A stretch of 16,024 nucleotides of DNA from JAXHTH01 sp034211115 (GTDB lineage: Bacteria > Planctomycetota > Phycisphaerae > Phycisphaerales > SM1A02): NCBI GenBank assembly GCA_034211115.1, contig JAXHTH010000092.1:1-16024 (forward strand), in the 5' to 3' direction. The stretch's first letter is position 1. The number at the start of each line of letters is the position of its first letter. The notes below the pieces were generated by a model that saw nothing but the letters and a program-made list of their open reading frames with translations, did not search any database and was not told where the DNA came from. The translations under genes and the position numbers were made by a program. Below are positions 6,557 through 13,983 of the stretch, piece by piece.

Positions 6557-7233
6557 TCTCCCGCCTCGGGTGGGGGCTGGTACTTGTCCGGGTACTTCGG
6601 CTCGAGATGGGTGTGGAAGAGCCACGCGGTGCGCTTGATGAACTCCGCGAGCACGCCGGTCTCGATCGTCGCCGCCGTCGCCTGCGTCCGATCGACGCCG
6701 GAGATGGTCGGGAACTCGCCGGTGACGGTGAACGTGTCGGCAAAGGTGTCCGGATCGAAGCCGTCGGCCTCGATCACGCTGACGTTCGCCGCGCAGACGC
6801 CCTCCCACAGCCATCGATTGCCCGGGGGGTTGAGACGATACTCGTAGATCTCGATCAGGACCACGCGATCGACGCCGAGGTCTTCGGCCATCTCCGCCCG
6901 GGACATGGCGTTCCACTGCGGCGTCCGCCACTGCCAGGCGATGACATCCGCCGGCCGCATGACCTGCGTGTCCGGGACATCCCGGCCGATGCGGGCGGTC
7001 ACCCCGCTCGTGATTTTCCCTACCAAGTCGGGATGCTCGTAGAGCGTGGACATTTCGGCATCGACGACGACGGCGACGCGCTTGCCCTCCAGCCCCTCGT
7101 ACTTGGGGAGGACCTCGATCTGTTTCTGGTACTCGAAGTTCTGCCCCATCGCCGCGGCGAGATGCCCGATCGCACAGCCCCCCAGCAGCGGCGCGACGAG
7201 CAGAGCAGGGATGAGCCCAAGGCGGCGGCGCAT
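6553..7233 (-). CDS. Predicted lipoprotein, first of a tandem paralogous pair
   Basis: The 226-residue protein has a short signal peptide, MRRRLGLIPALLVAPLLGGC, whose lipobox LGGC places the lipidated residue at Cys20. The mature domain runs VAVVVDAEMSTL, KITSGVTARI, VMRPADVIAW, MAEDLGVDRVVLIEIYEYRL and AANVSVIEA, which parallels the next lipoprotein segment by segment, so an ancient duplication is likely. The start codon overlaps the stop of the DUF2752 gene by one base (TGATG), and its own stop overlaps the next start by four bases (ATGA). The function is unknown. The fold resembles periplasmic domains that assemble or regulate envelope machines, but I cannot assign a partner. Longer in-frame extensions lack a plausible start and would run through the neighbouring gene. 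Confidence 0.8.
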   Translation of the reverse strand: MRRRLGLIPALLVAPLLGGCAIGHLAAAMGQNFEYQKQIEVLPKYEGLEGKRVAVVVDAEMSTLYEHPDLVGKITSGVTARIGRDVPDTQVMRPADVIAWQWRTPQWNAMSRAEMAEDLGVDRVVLIEIYEYRLNPPGNRWLWEGVCAANVSVIEADGFDPDTFADTFTVTGEFPTISGVDRTQATAATIETGVLAEFIKRTAWLFHTHLEPKYPDKYQPPPEAGE

Positions 7234-7733
7234 CACAGCACTCCCTTGTGAGAGAGGATCTTGTAGATCCAGGCGAGGACGACGATCGCCGCCAGCAGCC
7301 AGCCGGTGTACGGCCCCCACAGGCGGCGGAGCATCGAGGCCACGGCCGAGCCGGTGACGGCCACGTAGGCCCCGACCAGGCCCGCCATCGCCGTCCCCAC
7401 CGCCAGCAGGCAGCCCATCGGCTGGCAGAGGAAGCTCGAGAGCAGGTCGCCGTCCGCGGCGTGGGCGACGGCGGTCGTCCACCCGCACGTCGGGCAGGGC
7501 GTGTCCATCAGCGTGATCCAGCCGCACTGGGGCAGATGAAACTGCCGGTGGGTGCCCAACCCGTCCGCGGAAGGCTCGAGCAGGGCGGCGACGAGGAGCA
7601 TCATCAGCGAGCCGAGGGCGACGATGGACCCGGCCAGTCGCCGCCGGGTCGTCGCCCCCGCCGCGGGGCGGGCCGCGGCCCGCGCGCGGGCGCTCTCCTC
7701 GAGTTCGGTAACCGGCACAGGCTGCGAAGACAT
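7233..7733 (-). CDS. DUF2752 family membrane protein
   Basis: The 166-residue protein shows the DUF2752 hallmark PCPTCGWTTAVAHAADGDL (residues 79-97), containing the CPxCG motif, followed by the usual QPMG segment before a membrane helix. Hydrophobic segments lie at about 33-53, 106-128 and 143-160; the Cys-rich motif is between the first two. A 30-residue Ala/Arg-rich cytoplasmic N-terminus precedes them. The biochemical role of DUF2752 is not known to me. The start is ATG 7733; a TTG directly before it is possible, and GGAG lies about 14 bases upstream. The stop overlaps the next start by one base, so it is translated together with the two lipoproteins. Confidence 0.88.
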   Translation of the reverse strand: MSSQPVPVTELEESARARAAARPAAGATTRRRLAGSIVALGSLMMLLVAALLEPSADGLGTHRQFHLPQCGWITLMDTPCPTCGWTTAVAHAADGDLLSSFLCQPMGCLLAVGTAMAGLVGAYVAVTGSAVASMLRRLWGPYTGWLLAAIVVLAWIYKILSHKGVL

Positions 7734-7779
7734 CAACGGTTACGGTACTCCGCCGATCGGGCCCGGGCAACGATCGGGC

Positions 7780-8157
7780 CTAATCGCCGCCCGCCCCGCC
7801 GACCGGGCCCGAGATGGTGTAGAGAAACCACCGCCGGCGGGCCGATCGCCCCCGCGCCCCCCGGCCGGCCTGGCGCTGCACGTAGATTGTCGCCGTCTGC
7901 CCGCTGTCGAGACGGACGAGGAACTCCTGTCGGCGGAGATACCGCTCGCCCCCCGCCGTGTGCCCCTCCGCGGCCGATCGTTTGACGTGACGAAGACACT
8001 CGACGATCTCGTATCGCCTGCCGCGCCAGGTGAACGCGGCGGGCAGGGACGCCAGCCCCGCCGTCATCAGCTCCGTGCGAAACGATCCCGCCTCCGGCTC
8101 GATCGGCTCGGAGATGAACTGGACATCGCCGCTCTCTTCGGGGTCGTGGCCGGTCAT
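7780..8157 (-). CDS. Small conserved protein, DUF6504-like
   Basis: This 125-residue soluble protein has no signal peptide. It contains VQFISEPIEP (residues 12-21), then FTWRGRRYEIVECL and, further on, GERYLRRQEFLVRLDSGQTATIYVQRQA, ending in RRWFLYTISGP. The order 'EPI ... F-x-WRGR-x-Y-x-V' followed by an aromatic, strand-rich tail resembles the DUF6504 type of small beta-rich proteins; this is recognition by eye. The function is unknown. It lies 78 bp after the MinD-like gene and 46 bp before DUF2752 on the same strand. A longer overlapping frame (7733-8200) is judged spurious because it lacks any family-like pattern. The last residues (GPVGGAGGD) look disordered. Confidence 0.75.
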   Translation of the reverse strand: MTGHDPEESGDVQFISEPIEPEAGSFRTELMTAGLASLPAAFTWRGRRYEIVECLRHVKRSAAEGHTAGGERYLRRQEFLVRLDSGQTATIYVQRQAGRGARGRSARRRWFLYTISGPVGGAGGD

Positions 8158-8235
8158 CGCGATGGGAGCGCATTGTCCGGCCGAACCCGGGCCGGATCAA
8201 CGGTGCGTGCCCTGTTCCTGGGTGTCCGGGCGACC

Positions 8236-9594
8236 TCAGCCGCCGTGCGCGTGAGGCGCGTTGAGCGGCGCGGCGTACCAGCCCCGCTTCCCCGCGATCT
8301 CGACGGGCGCGAGGACGTGCAGATGCAGATCGCTGCTCTGAAGATCGGCCACCCGCGCCGGCTCATCCGTGAAGAGGTGGCTGATGATCTCGCCGGCGGG
8401 ATCGAAATGATGATCGGGACACGCCATCGCCAGCAACTCGCGATGCGCCCTCGCCCACGCGGTCACCACCGGCATCTCGCGCAGCGCCTGCTCGCGCCCC
8501 AGCAGGTGAATGCACCCTTTCGCATCGACGGCCAGCTCGATGCGTTCGTGGCCGGGGCAGCGCGGCGCGATCGCCTCCAGCCCCGCGACGTGGGCGGCGA
8601 GCGAGACGGGACCGCCTCCTTCATCGGGCTCGACGGGTGAAAGAGGCTCCTTTGGCTCGACCTCCGCCTCCGCGCGAGGGGTGAGCTTGATCGTGCGCCG
8701 GCCCCCGGCATCGGGCGTCAAATCGACCTCGACGGGCGGTGCGGGTCCGGCCGATCTCGCCGGCTCGGTCTCCTCGGCCTCCATCGCACGCGCCGCGGCG
8801 GGTGACGCATGGCTCCGGGGCTCTTCCGCCGTGGGCTGTGGTTCGCGCACGCCGTCGATTCCGCCCGTTGTCGCAGCCGGCCGGCGCGTCCGCGCCTCGT
8901 CGATCCAGGCCAGGACCTCCTCGAGGGCCGGCCTGGCCTGACCGGGGAAGCTCTTCAGGCTGCTCGACCGCACCGCCGCGTCGATGCGCGGCAGGTACAT
9001 CAACAGCGGCACCGGCACGTCGAGGCATTCGCGCGTCGTCCGGTCGAGCCGCCTGGCCACCTCTTCGGCGGCCTCGCGCTCCGCGCCGATCACCGCCAGG
9101 GCGAGCGCCGGGGCCGGGCGCTCGCGCTGATCGGCCGACTCGGCCAGATCCTTCACCAGCCGGTAGGCATTCACCACCGCGGCCTGGTCGGCGCTGCTGA
9201 GGATGGTGATGCGGTCGGCCGGCGCGGTGAGCAGGTCCCCGCCTTCCACCCGCGAGGAGGGGCGGACGATCCACGCCCGCGGCGCGGGACCGAGGGTGAG
9301 GATCGCCTCGCGGAGATTGCGGCAGTCGTCGATCGCCGGCTGACCTTCGGCGCTGCGGAGCACCTGGAGCGTGGCTTCCTCGCCATCCAGGCGAACAAGC
9401 ACCGTCGTCCCGACGCGTCGGGCGATGGCGTCGGCATAGGGCGGAAGCCACAGCCCGGCCCGCACGGGCAGATGGCCCACCATCAGCAGCTCGATGGTGC
9501 GCTGCCCCGCCTCCTCGTGCCACGGCTGCGGCGCCTCCGCCTCCGTGAGGAACATGGCGGCCAGTTCGTCGTACGGATCGATCGTCCGGGTCAT
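8236..9594 (-). CDS. Degenerate MinD/FlhG-like protein without P-loop, plus unknown C-terminal domain
   Basis: The 452-residue protein appears to have three parts. Residues 30-235 resemble the later half of MinD/FlhG ATPases: PADRITILSSADQAAVVNAYRLVKDL (122-150) fits the 'A-D-x-v-v-v-t-t-P...DAY..iK.L' segment, and LDVPVPLLMYLPRIDAAVRSSSLKSFP (191-217) fits the 'lG.iP.D..V..A.....P' segment. The start of this part (MVGHLPVRAGLWLPPYADAIAR) sits where a Walker A would be expected, but no GKT/S is present, so ATP binding is unlikely. Residues 236-325 are a Pro/Glu/Ala-rich linker. Residues 326-452 form an unrecognised domain with AIAPRCPGHERIELAVDAKG. The start overlaps the ParA-CBM48 stop (ATGA), so the two are translationally coupled and probably partner proteins. 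Confidence 0.75.
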   Translation of the reverse strand: MTRTIDPYDELAAMFLTEAEAPQPWHEEAGQRTIELLMVGHLPVRAGLWLPPYADAIARRVGTTVLVRLDGEEATLQVLRSAEGQPAIDDCRNLREAILTLGPAPRAWIVRPSSRVEGGDLLTAPADRITILSSADQAAVVNAYRLVKDLAESADQRERPAPALALAVIGAEREAAEEVARRLDRTTRECLDVPVPLLMYLPRIDAAVRSSSLKSFPGQARPALEEVLAWIDEARTRRPAATTGGIDGVREPQPTAEEPRSHASPAAARAMEAEETEPARSAGPAPPVEVDLTPDAGGRRTIKLTPRAEAEVEPKEPLSPVEPDEGGGPVSLAAHVAGLEAIAPRCPGHERIELAVDAKGCIHLLGREQALREMPVVTAWARAHRELLAMACPDHHFDPAGEIISHLFTDEPARVADLQSSDLHLHVLAPVEIAGKRGWYAAPLNAPHAHGG

Positions 9595-11036
9595 CTCACC
9601 ATCTCCCGCTCGGGCGCCACGACGATGCTGTTGTATTCGCCGTGCTCGTTGGGCTCCTGTCGATCATTGTACGGATCCGCCCGCCAGTGTCCGTCGATGA
9701 CGAGGCGATACGCGTGGCGGCCGGGGGACATCGGCACCACGGCCTCCGCGACGCCCAGGGCCGGATCGTGCGCCAGCCTCGTCGCGGTGGGCGACCAGTT
9801 GTTGAAATCGCCGGCGATGAAGATCGCCTCACCGCCCGAGCTCGGCTGGATGAAGCGCACGCCCCGATCGCAGAAGCGCACGCCGCAGAGGTGGGCGACG
9901 CCACGCCGCGGCCAGGGCTCGGCCGAGTCGAAGGTGATCGTCGGCGCCGCGGCGGGCACGAGCGCCGGCCGCGGGTCGATCGTCCGAGGCTCGCGCACCG
10001 CGGTGGGCGGCTGCGACTGCGGCGCCTGCGGCTCGCGCAGGGACAGCCGTCGGAGGCGTTCGACGAGTTCGGCCGCCCGGCCGCCCTCACCGGCATCCTT
10101 GGCGGGGCTCGCCGGTCTGTCAGTCTCCCGCGGCACGCCGATCGCCAGCGCCGGCGCCGCCGAGGGCGCTCCGCCGATCCGGCGCGGCGGTTCATGTTGC
10201 GAAGGCGGCGCCGACGACGACGCGGGCTCCTGGCGCAGCACCTCGATCTCCGCCCCCGGCTGAAGTGGATGGTCCTCCAGCCAGTCGGCGAGTGCTTCAT
10301 AGTCCCGCCTCGCCTCGGAGTCCGGGGCGTACTCGACGATCGCCTGCCCCATGCTCGCCGCCTCCCGCAGCGCATCGTGCTCGCGGATGACGACGGGCAG
10401 GATCTGCCCGGCGAAGCGTCGCCGCAGGGCCGTCAGGATGTCCCGTGCCAGCTCGTGATCCGGGTCGTGAAGCGTGGGCAGGAGATGACAGGCGATCGGC
10501 CGGCCGAGGCGGCTGATCACCCGCTGAATCGTCTCCCATTGCCGCTCGGCGCCCTTGAGCGAGAAATACCCCGTCTCGACGGGAATCAGCGCCTCCCGCG
10601 CCGCACGCAGCGCGTTGAACGTCAGCAGGCCGATCATCGGCGGGCAATCGATGACGCAGCGATCGTAGTGTTCGGCCACCGCTTTCAGCACGCGCTGCAG
10701 GCGCCGGTCCTTGTCGGGCTTGTCGTGCAGCCCGCCCCGCGGCGCCTCCAGGGCCGCGAGGCGCATCGTGCCCGGGGCGAGATCAAGATGACGCGCGACC
10801 TCCCAGACGAGGGCGGTTCGATCGAAGCCCGCCTCCGGCGCGGCCAGCATCGCGTCCGCGATCGAATACTCGATGCGCTTCTCCGGCACCCCGAGCCCGG
10901 CCGCGCAATGCGCCTGGGGATCGACGTCGACGAGGAGCGTACGGAGGCCTCGTCGGGCGTACACCGCGGCGAGATTGATCGCGCTGGTGGTCTTGCCACA
11001 CCCGCCTTTTTGATTGACGATGGCGATGGTCCGCAC
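9591..11036 (-). CDS. ParA/MinD-family ATPase fused to a C-terminal AMPK-type glycogen-binding (CBM48) domain
   Basis: The 481-residue protein starts VRTIAIVNQKGGCGKTTSAI, a deviant Walker A (KGGxGKTT, residues 10-17). LLVDVDPQAH (34-43) is the A' motif and CVIDCPP (127-133) the Walker B, so it should be an active ParA-type ATPase (residues 1-260). A disordered Pro/Ala/Arg linker (260-390), with a short helix-like ELVERLRRLSLRE, leads to IFIAGDFNNWSPT and YRLVIDGHWRADP (393-475), matching the AMPK beta CBM. The equivalents of its glycogen-contact residues are Trp414, Arg444 (Lys in AMPK), Trp451 and Asn469. Start: GTG 11036 with GAGGA seven bases upstream; an earlier in-frame GTG (11087) lacks support. 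It heads the minus-strand unit. I infer it positions or senses a glucan-containing structure. Confidence 0.92.
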   Translation of the reverse strand: MRTIAIVNQKGGCGKTTSAINLAAVYARRGLRTLLVDVDPQAHCAAGLGVPEKRIEYSIADAMLAAPEAGFDRTALVWEVARHLDLAPGTMRLAALEAPRGGLHDKPDKDRRLQRVLKAVAEHYDRCVIDCPPMIGLLTFNALRAAREALIPVETGYFSLKGAERQWETIQRVISRLGRPIACHLLPTLHDPDHELARDILTALRRRFAGQILPVVIREHDALREAASMGQAIVEYAPDSEARRDYEALADWLEDHPLQPGAEIEVLRQEPASSSAPPSQHEPPRRIGGAPSAAPALAIGVPRETDRPASPAKDAGEGGRAAELVERLRRLSLREPQAPQSQPPTAVREPRTIDPRPALVPAAAPTITFDSAEPWPRRGVAHLCGVRFCDRGVRFIQPSSGGEAIFIAGDFNNWSPTATRLAHDPALGVAEAVVPMSPGRHAYRLVIDGHWRADPYNDRQEPNEHGEYNSIVVAPEREMVR

Positions 11037-11169
11037 GGCGCAGTCCTCATGCTCGGCGCTTCGGGGCAATGACAGAGCCGTGGTCACCGCAGGCGGTCAG
11101 CCGGCGCTGCGCTTTGGGTTTATCGGAACCGCCGCCCGGGAGCCTTGAATCCGCCGGGCCGGGGTGCGG

Positions 11170-12828
11170 TCAGCCGTCGTTCCTCCCCATCGCCTCGGCC
11201 GGCCGAACGAGGAACAGCGTCACCTGCTCGCGCCATCCCGCCGCCCTCGGCATCATCGCCGAGCGTACAACGGCGGTGATCGATGCGTGCTCGCGATGCG
11301 TGGGCAGCCACGCCTGGAACGTGCTCGGCTCCTGCCGCTTCCAGCCGGCGACGATCCAGCACGCCCCGCCCCGATCGATCAGCGCCAGGGTCGGCTCCTT
11401 CCCGTCCGGCTCGTTGCAGCCGAGCATGGTCTGAAGATGGGTGGTGCCGGTGGACCAGAACGCGATCGGCAGCGGGCGGGCCTCGAGTTCCGCGCGGGCG
11501 GCGGCGGCGAAGTCGTTGATGTTCCGGGCGAAATCCGGGCACGGCGCGCCCGGTTGCCGCCCATCGACCACGGTCATCGCGGCCAGCCCGATCACGGCCG
11601 CCGCCGGCGCCAGCCACGGCGCGCGCACACCCCGACGCGGGCCGGAACGGAGCATCCACCACGCCGCGAGCAGCGATCCGGGCGCAAACGCGCCGGCGAT
11701 GTAATCAGCGCGCTTGCCGGCGCTGAGCGTGTACAACGCGATGACGATGATGATGAAGATCGCCGCCCCGTGAAGCATCGCGCCGGCGGCGCCGAGCGCG
11801 CGCCAGTGGCGCGGTCCGCCCGGATCGGTCCTTCGCCAGAGCGCGACGACCGCCGCGATCGATGGAATCGACCAGGGCAGGAAGCGGGCGAGGTAGTACA
11901 GCAGCATGTTCGGCGCGCCGGTGAGCAGGGCGATCGGGCCCTCCTCCGCCCCTTCCGAGCCGGTGCCCGTCACGCGTCCGGCGATCTCGTCGGCCCAGAG
12001 CGTCTGGCGCAGGTGAACCGGATCGAGGCGCCAGACGGCGAACACCCACGCCCCGGCGATGAGCAGGCTCAGCGGCAGACCCCACCACCAGCCCAGCGCG
12101 CCGGTGGCGCGCCAGCGGCCCGTGATGAGCGGCGCGGCGAGGATGGCGTAGATGAGCAGCGGCAGCGCCGCCGGTCCCTTCGTCAGGCCGGCCAGCCCCA
12201 CGCAGAGCCAGAACCCGAGGGAGATCCATCGACCGCGCGCCGATGATCCGCCCCGGCCATCCTCGCCGCCGAGCGGCACCTCGCCGCGCGCCTCGATCAG
12301 CCGGCGCGTCGCGGCCAGCCAGCCCAGCAGCAGCCAGAGCGTCAGGAGCATGTCCGGCCGGGCGAGGTAGCCGAGCTTGAAGATGGCGTAGTTGGCGACA
12401 AACATCATCCCCGCCAGCCAGCCGACGAGCTCGCCCGCCGCACCGTTGCCCCCGAAGAGCCCGCGGCCCAGGCGCACGAGAACGAGCCAGCCGACGCACA
12501 TCGCCGCCACGCTCGGCAGCTTGTGGCCGATCTCGCTGGAGAAGCCGAGCAACGCGACGGCCGGGGCGGCGAGCCAGTTGTACAGCGGCGGCTTCGTCGC
12601 CGGATCCTCCGCCCGCTCACGCGGCAGCACCCACCGGCCGTGCACGAGCATGTCCGTTGTGTACGCGATCGTCTTGGGTTGCGTCTGGTCCCACAGGTCC
12701 GACGGCCCCAGCACGCGGGCCGCGATCACCCAGACCAGCGCCGCCATCGCGGCGATGATGATCACCCAGCGCCAGGCGGGGGAGAGACGCGAGGCCGATT
12801 CGTGCTGTGGGGGGGGTTCCTGCGCCAT
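11170..12828 (-). CDS. GT39/ArnT-like integral membrane glycosyltransferase
   Basis: The 552-residue protein has about ten hydrophobic segments beginning at residues 21-39. It carries family landmarks: LWDQTQPKTIAYTTDMLVHG after the first helix, ATKPPLYNWLAAP (77-89), GLTKGPAALPLL (215-226) and SAGKRADYIAGAFAP (370-384). Such enzymes transfer sugars from polyprenyl-phosphate donors to lipid or protein acceptors on the outer side of the inner membrane. A soluble C-terminal part (residues 420-552) is presumably periplasmic. The acidic D-E pair usually found in the first external loop is not obvious; only Asp47 remains, in WDQTQ. It starts at ATG 12828, six bases after the aroB stop. Substrate unknown. 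The coupling to aroB may be only transcriptional. Confidence 0.85.
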   Translation of the reverse strand: MAQEPPPQHESASRLSPAWRWVIIIAAMAALVWVIAARVLGPSDLWDQTQPKTIAYTTDMLVHGRWVLPRERAEDPATKPPLYNWLAAPAVALLGFSSEIGHKLPSVAAMCVGWLVLVRLGRGLFGGNGAAGELVGWLAGMMFVANYAIFKLGYLARPDMLLTLWLLLGWLAATRRLIEARGEVPLGGEDGRGGSSARGRWISLGFWLCVGLAGLTKGPAALPLLIYAILAAPLITGRWRATGALGWWWGLPLSLLIAGAWVFAVWRLDPVHLRQTLWADEIAGRVTGTGSEGAEEGPIALLTGAPNMLLYYLARFLPWSIPSIAAVVALWRRTDPGGPRHWRALGAAGAMLHGAAIFIIIVIALYTLSAGKRADYIAGAFAPGSLLAAWWMLRSGPRRGVRAPWLAPAAAVIGLAAMTVVDGRQPGAPCPDFARNINDFAAAARAELEARPLPIAFWSTGTTHLQTMLGCNEPDGKEPTLALIDRGGACWIVAGWKRQEPSTFQAWLPTHREHASITAVVRSAMMPRAAGWREQVTLFLVRPAEAMGRNDG

Positions 12829-12834
12829 CGCCGC

Positions 12835-13983
12835 TCAGCCCGGCCCGTCCGGTCTCGAGGCGTGCCCGGTCGCGCCGACCGCCGACCACGCGGAGAGGAT
12901 CGTCTCGCGCGGAACATCATCGGCGATCTCCGCCCGTCCCGGCGCCGTCGGCAGGACGAGACGCAACCGTCCGCCGGCGACCTTCTTGTCGTAGCCCATC
13001 GCATCGATCAGGCGGTTCGCATCCACCGGTTGCGTGAGGCGCGTCGGCAGCCCCGCCTTCTCCAGCAGCGCGACGATGACCTTCTCATCACCTGCTTCGA
13101 GCCGGCCTGTTTCGCAGGCGCAGCGCGCCGCGGCGCGGAGGCCGATCGCCACCGCCTCCCCGTGCCGCAGATCGAGCGCTTCGATGGGTTCGATGACGTG
13201 GGCGAAGGTATGCCCGAGGTTGAGCAGCGCGCGCCGGCCGGCCTCGCGCTCGTCTTCCTCGACGATTCCCGACTTCACCTGCGCGCTGCGCGCGATCAGC
13301 TCGGTGACGACCTCCGCGTCGAGCGCGGTGATCCGGTTCAGATTCGAGTCGATGAACGAAAACAGCCCGGCATCGGCGAGCATCCCGTGCTTGATGCACT
13401 CGGCCAGCCCGCAGCGGAAGTCTCTCGCCTCGAGCGTGCGCAGCACGAGCGGATCGACGAGGACCGCGTTCGGCTGCCAGAACGCGCCGATGAGGTTCTT
13501 GCCCATCGTGCGTCGGCCCTCGGAATCGGCCGGCAGGGGGAAGTTGACGCCGGTCTTCCCGCCGATGGAGGCGTCCACCATGGCCAGGAGGGTGGTCGGG
13601 ACGTGGATGAGGGGGACGCCGCGAAGATACGTCGCGGCGGCGAAGCCCGCGACATCGCCCACGATCCCCCCGCCCACGGCAATGACGGGGCTGCTCCGCT
13701 CGAGGCGATAGTCGAGCATCGCGGCGTACATGCTGCGGACCGTCTCCAGCGTCTTGGCCCGCTCCTCGGCGCGCAGCTCGTGCACGAGCAGGTCGCAGCC
13801 GCCTGCCCGCAGCGATCGCCGCGCCACTCCCCCGTGCGGATCGATCACATTGTGATCCACCGCAAGGAGCGCCCGATCCGCGGGCGCCGCGTCGGCGACC
13901 AGTGCGCCGAGGCATTCGAGCAGGCCGGGCTCGATCAGGATCCGGTAGCGTTGCCTGGGAAGTGCGACCTCGATGGTTGGCAT
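12835..13983 (-). CDS. aroB: 3-dehydroquinate synthase
   Basis: This cytosolic enzyme converts DAHP to 3-dehydroquinate, the second step of the shikimate pathway, using NAD and a divalent metal. The 382-residue protein shows the NAD-binding GGGIVGDVAGFAAATYLRG (104-122), PTTLLAMVDASIGGKTGVN (129-147), KNLIGAFWQP (162-171), and the three metal ligands Glu195 (AECIKHG), His258 (NLGHTFAH) and His274 (RHGEAVAIG). About ten extra residues (PADSEGRRTM, 151-160) sit between GKTGVN and GKN, where most AroB proteins have a short link. ATG 13981-13983 overlaps the preceding stop by one base (TGATG). No other shikimate gene is near, and its neighbours are envelope-type genes. All catalytic residues I can check are present. 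Confidence 0.97.
   Translation of the reverse strand: MPTIEVALPRQRYRILIEPGLLECLGALVADAAPADRALLAVDHNVIDPHGGVARRSLRAGGCDLLVHELRAEERAKTLETVRSMYAAMLDYRLERSSPVIAVGGGIVGDVAGFAAATYLRGVPLIHVPTTLLAMVDASIGGKTGVNFPLPADSEGRRTMGKNLIGAFWQPNAVLVDPLVLRTLEARDFRCGLAECIKHGMLADAGLFSFIDSNLNRITALDAEVVTELIARSAQVKSGIVEEDEREAGRRALLNLGHTFAHVIEPIEALDLRHGEAVAIGLRAAARCACETGRLEAGDEKVIVALLEKAGLPTRLTQPVDANRLIDAMGYDKKVAGGRLRLVLPTAPGRAEIADDVPRETILSAWSAVGATGHASRPDGPG

Noticed and set aside
5474..6847. Plus-strand frame of 457 codons opposite the glycosyltransferase and lipoproteins
   Set aside because: Low-complexity Gly/Arg/His-rich translation; shadow of the minus-strand genes.
6557..6931. Extended N-terminus for the second lipoprotein
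   Set aside because: It would overlap most of the preceding lipoprotein gene; the internal ATG gives a perfect lipobox signal and an ATGA junction.
7733..8200. Minus-strand frame of 155 codons overlapping the DUF6504-like gene
   Set aside because: It is shifted relative to the frame that has WRGRRY and other family-like features; both cannot be real over their length.
8809..11072. Two long plus-strand open frames opposite the ParA-CBM48 and MinD-like genes
   Set aside because: They are antisense to motif-bearing genes and show no protein-like pattern.
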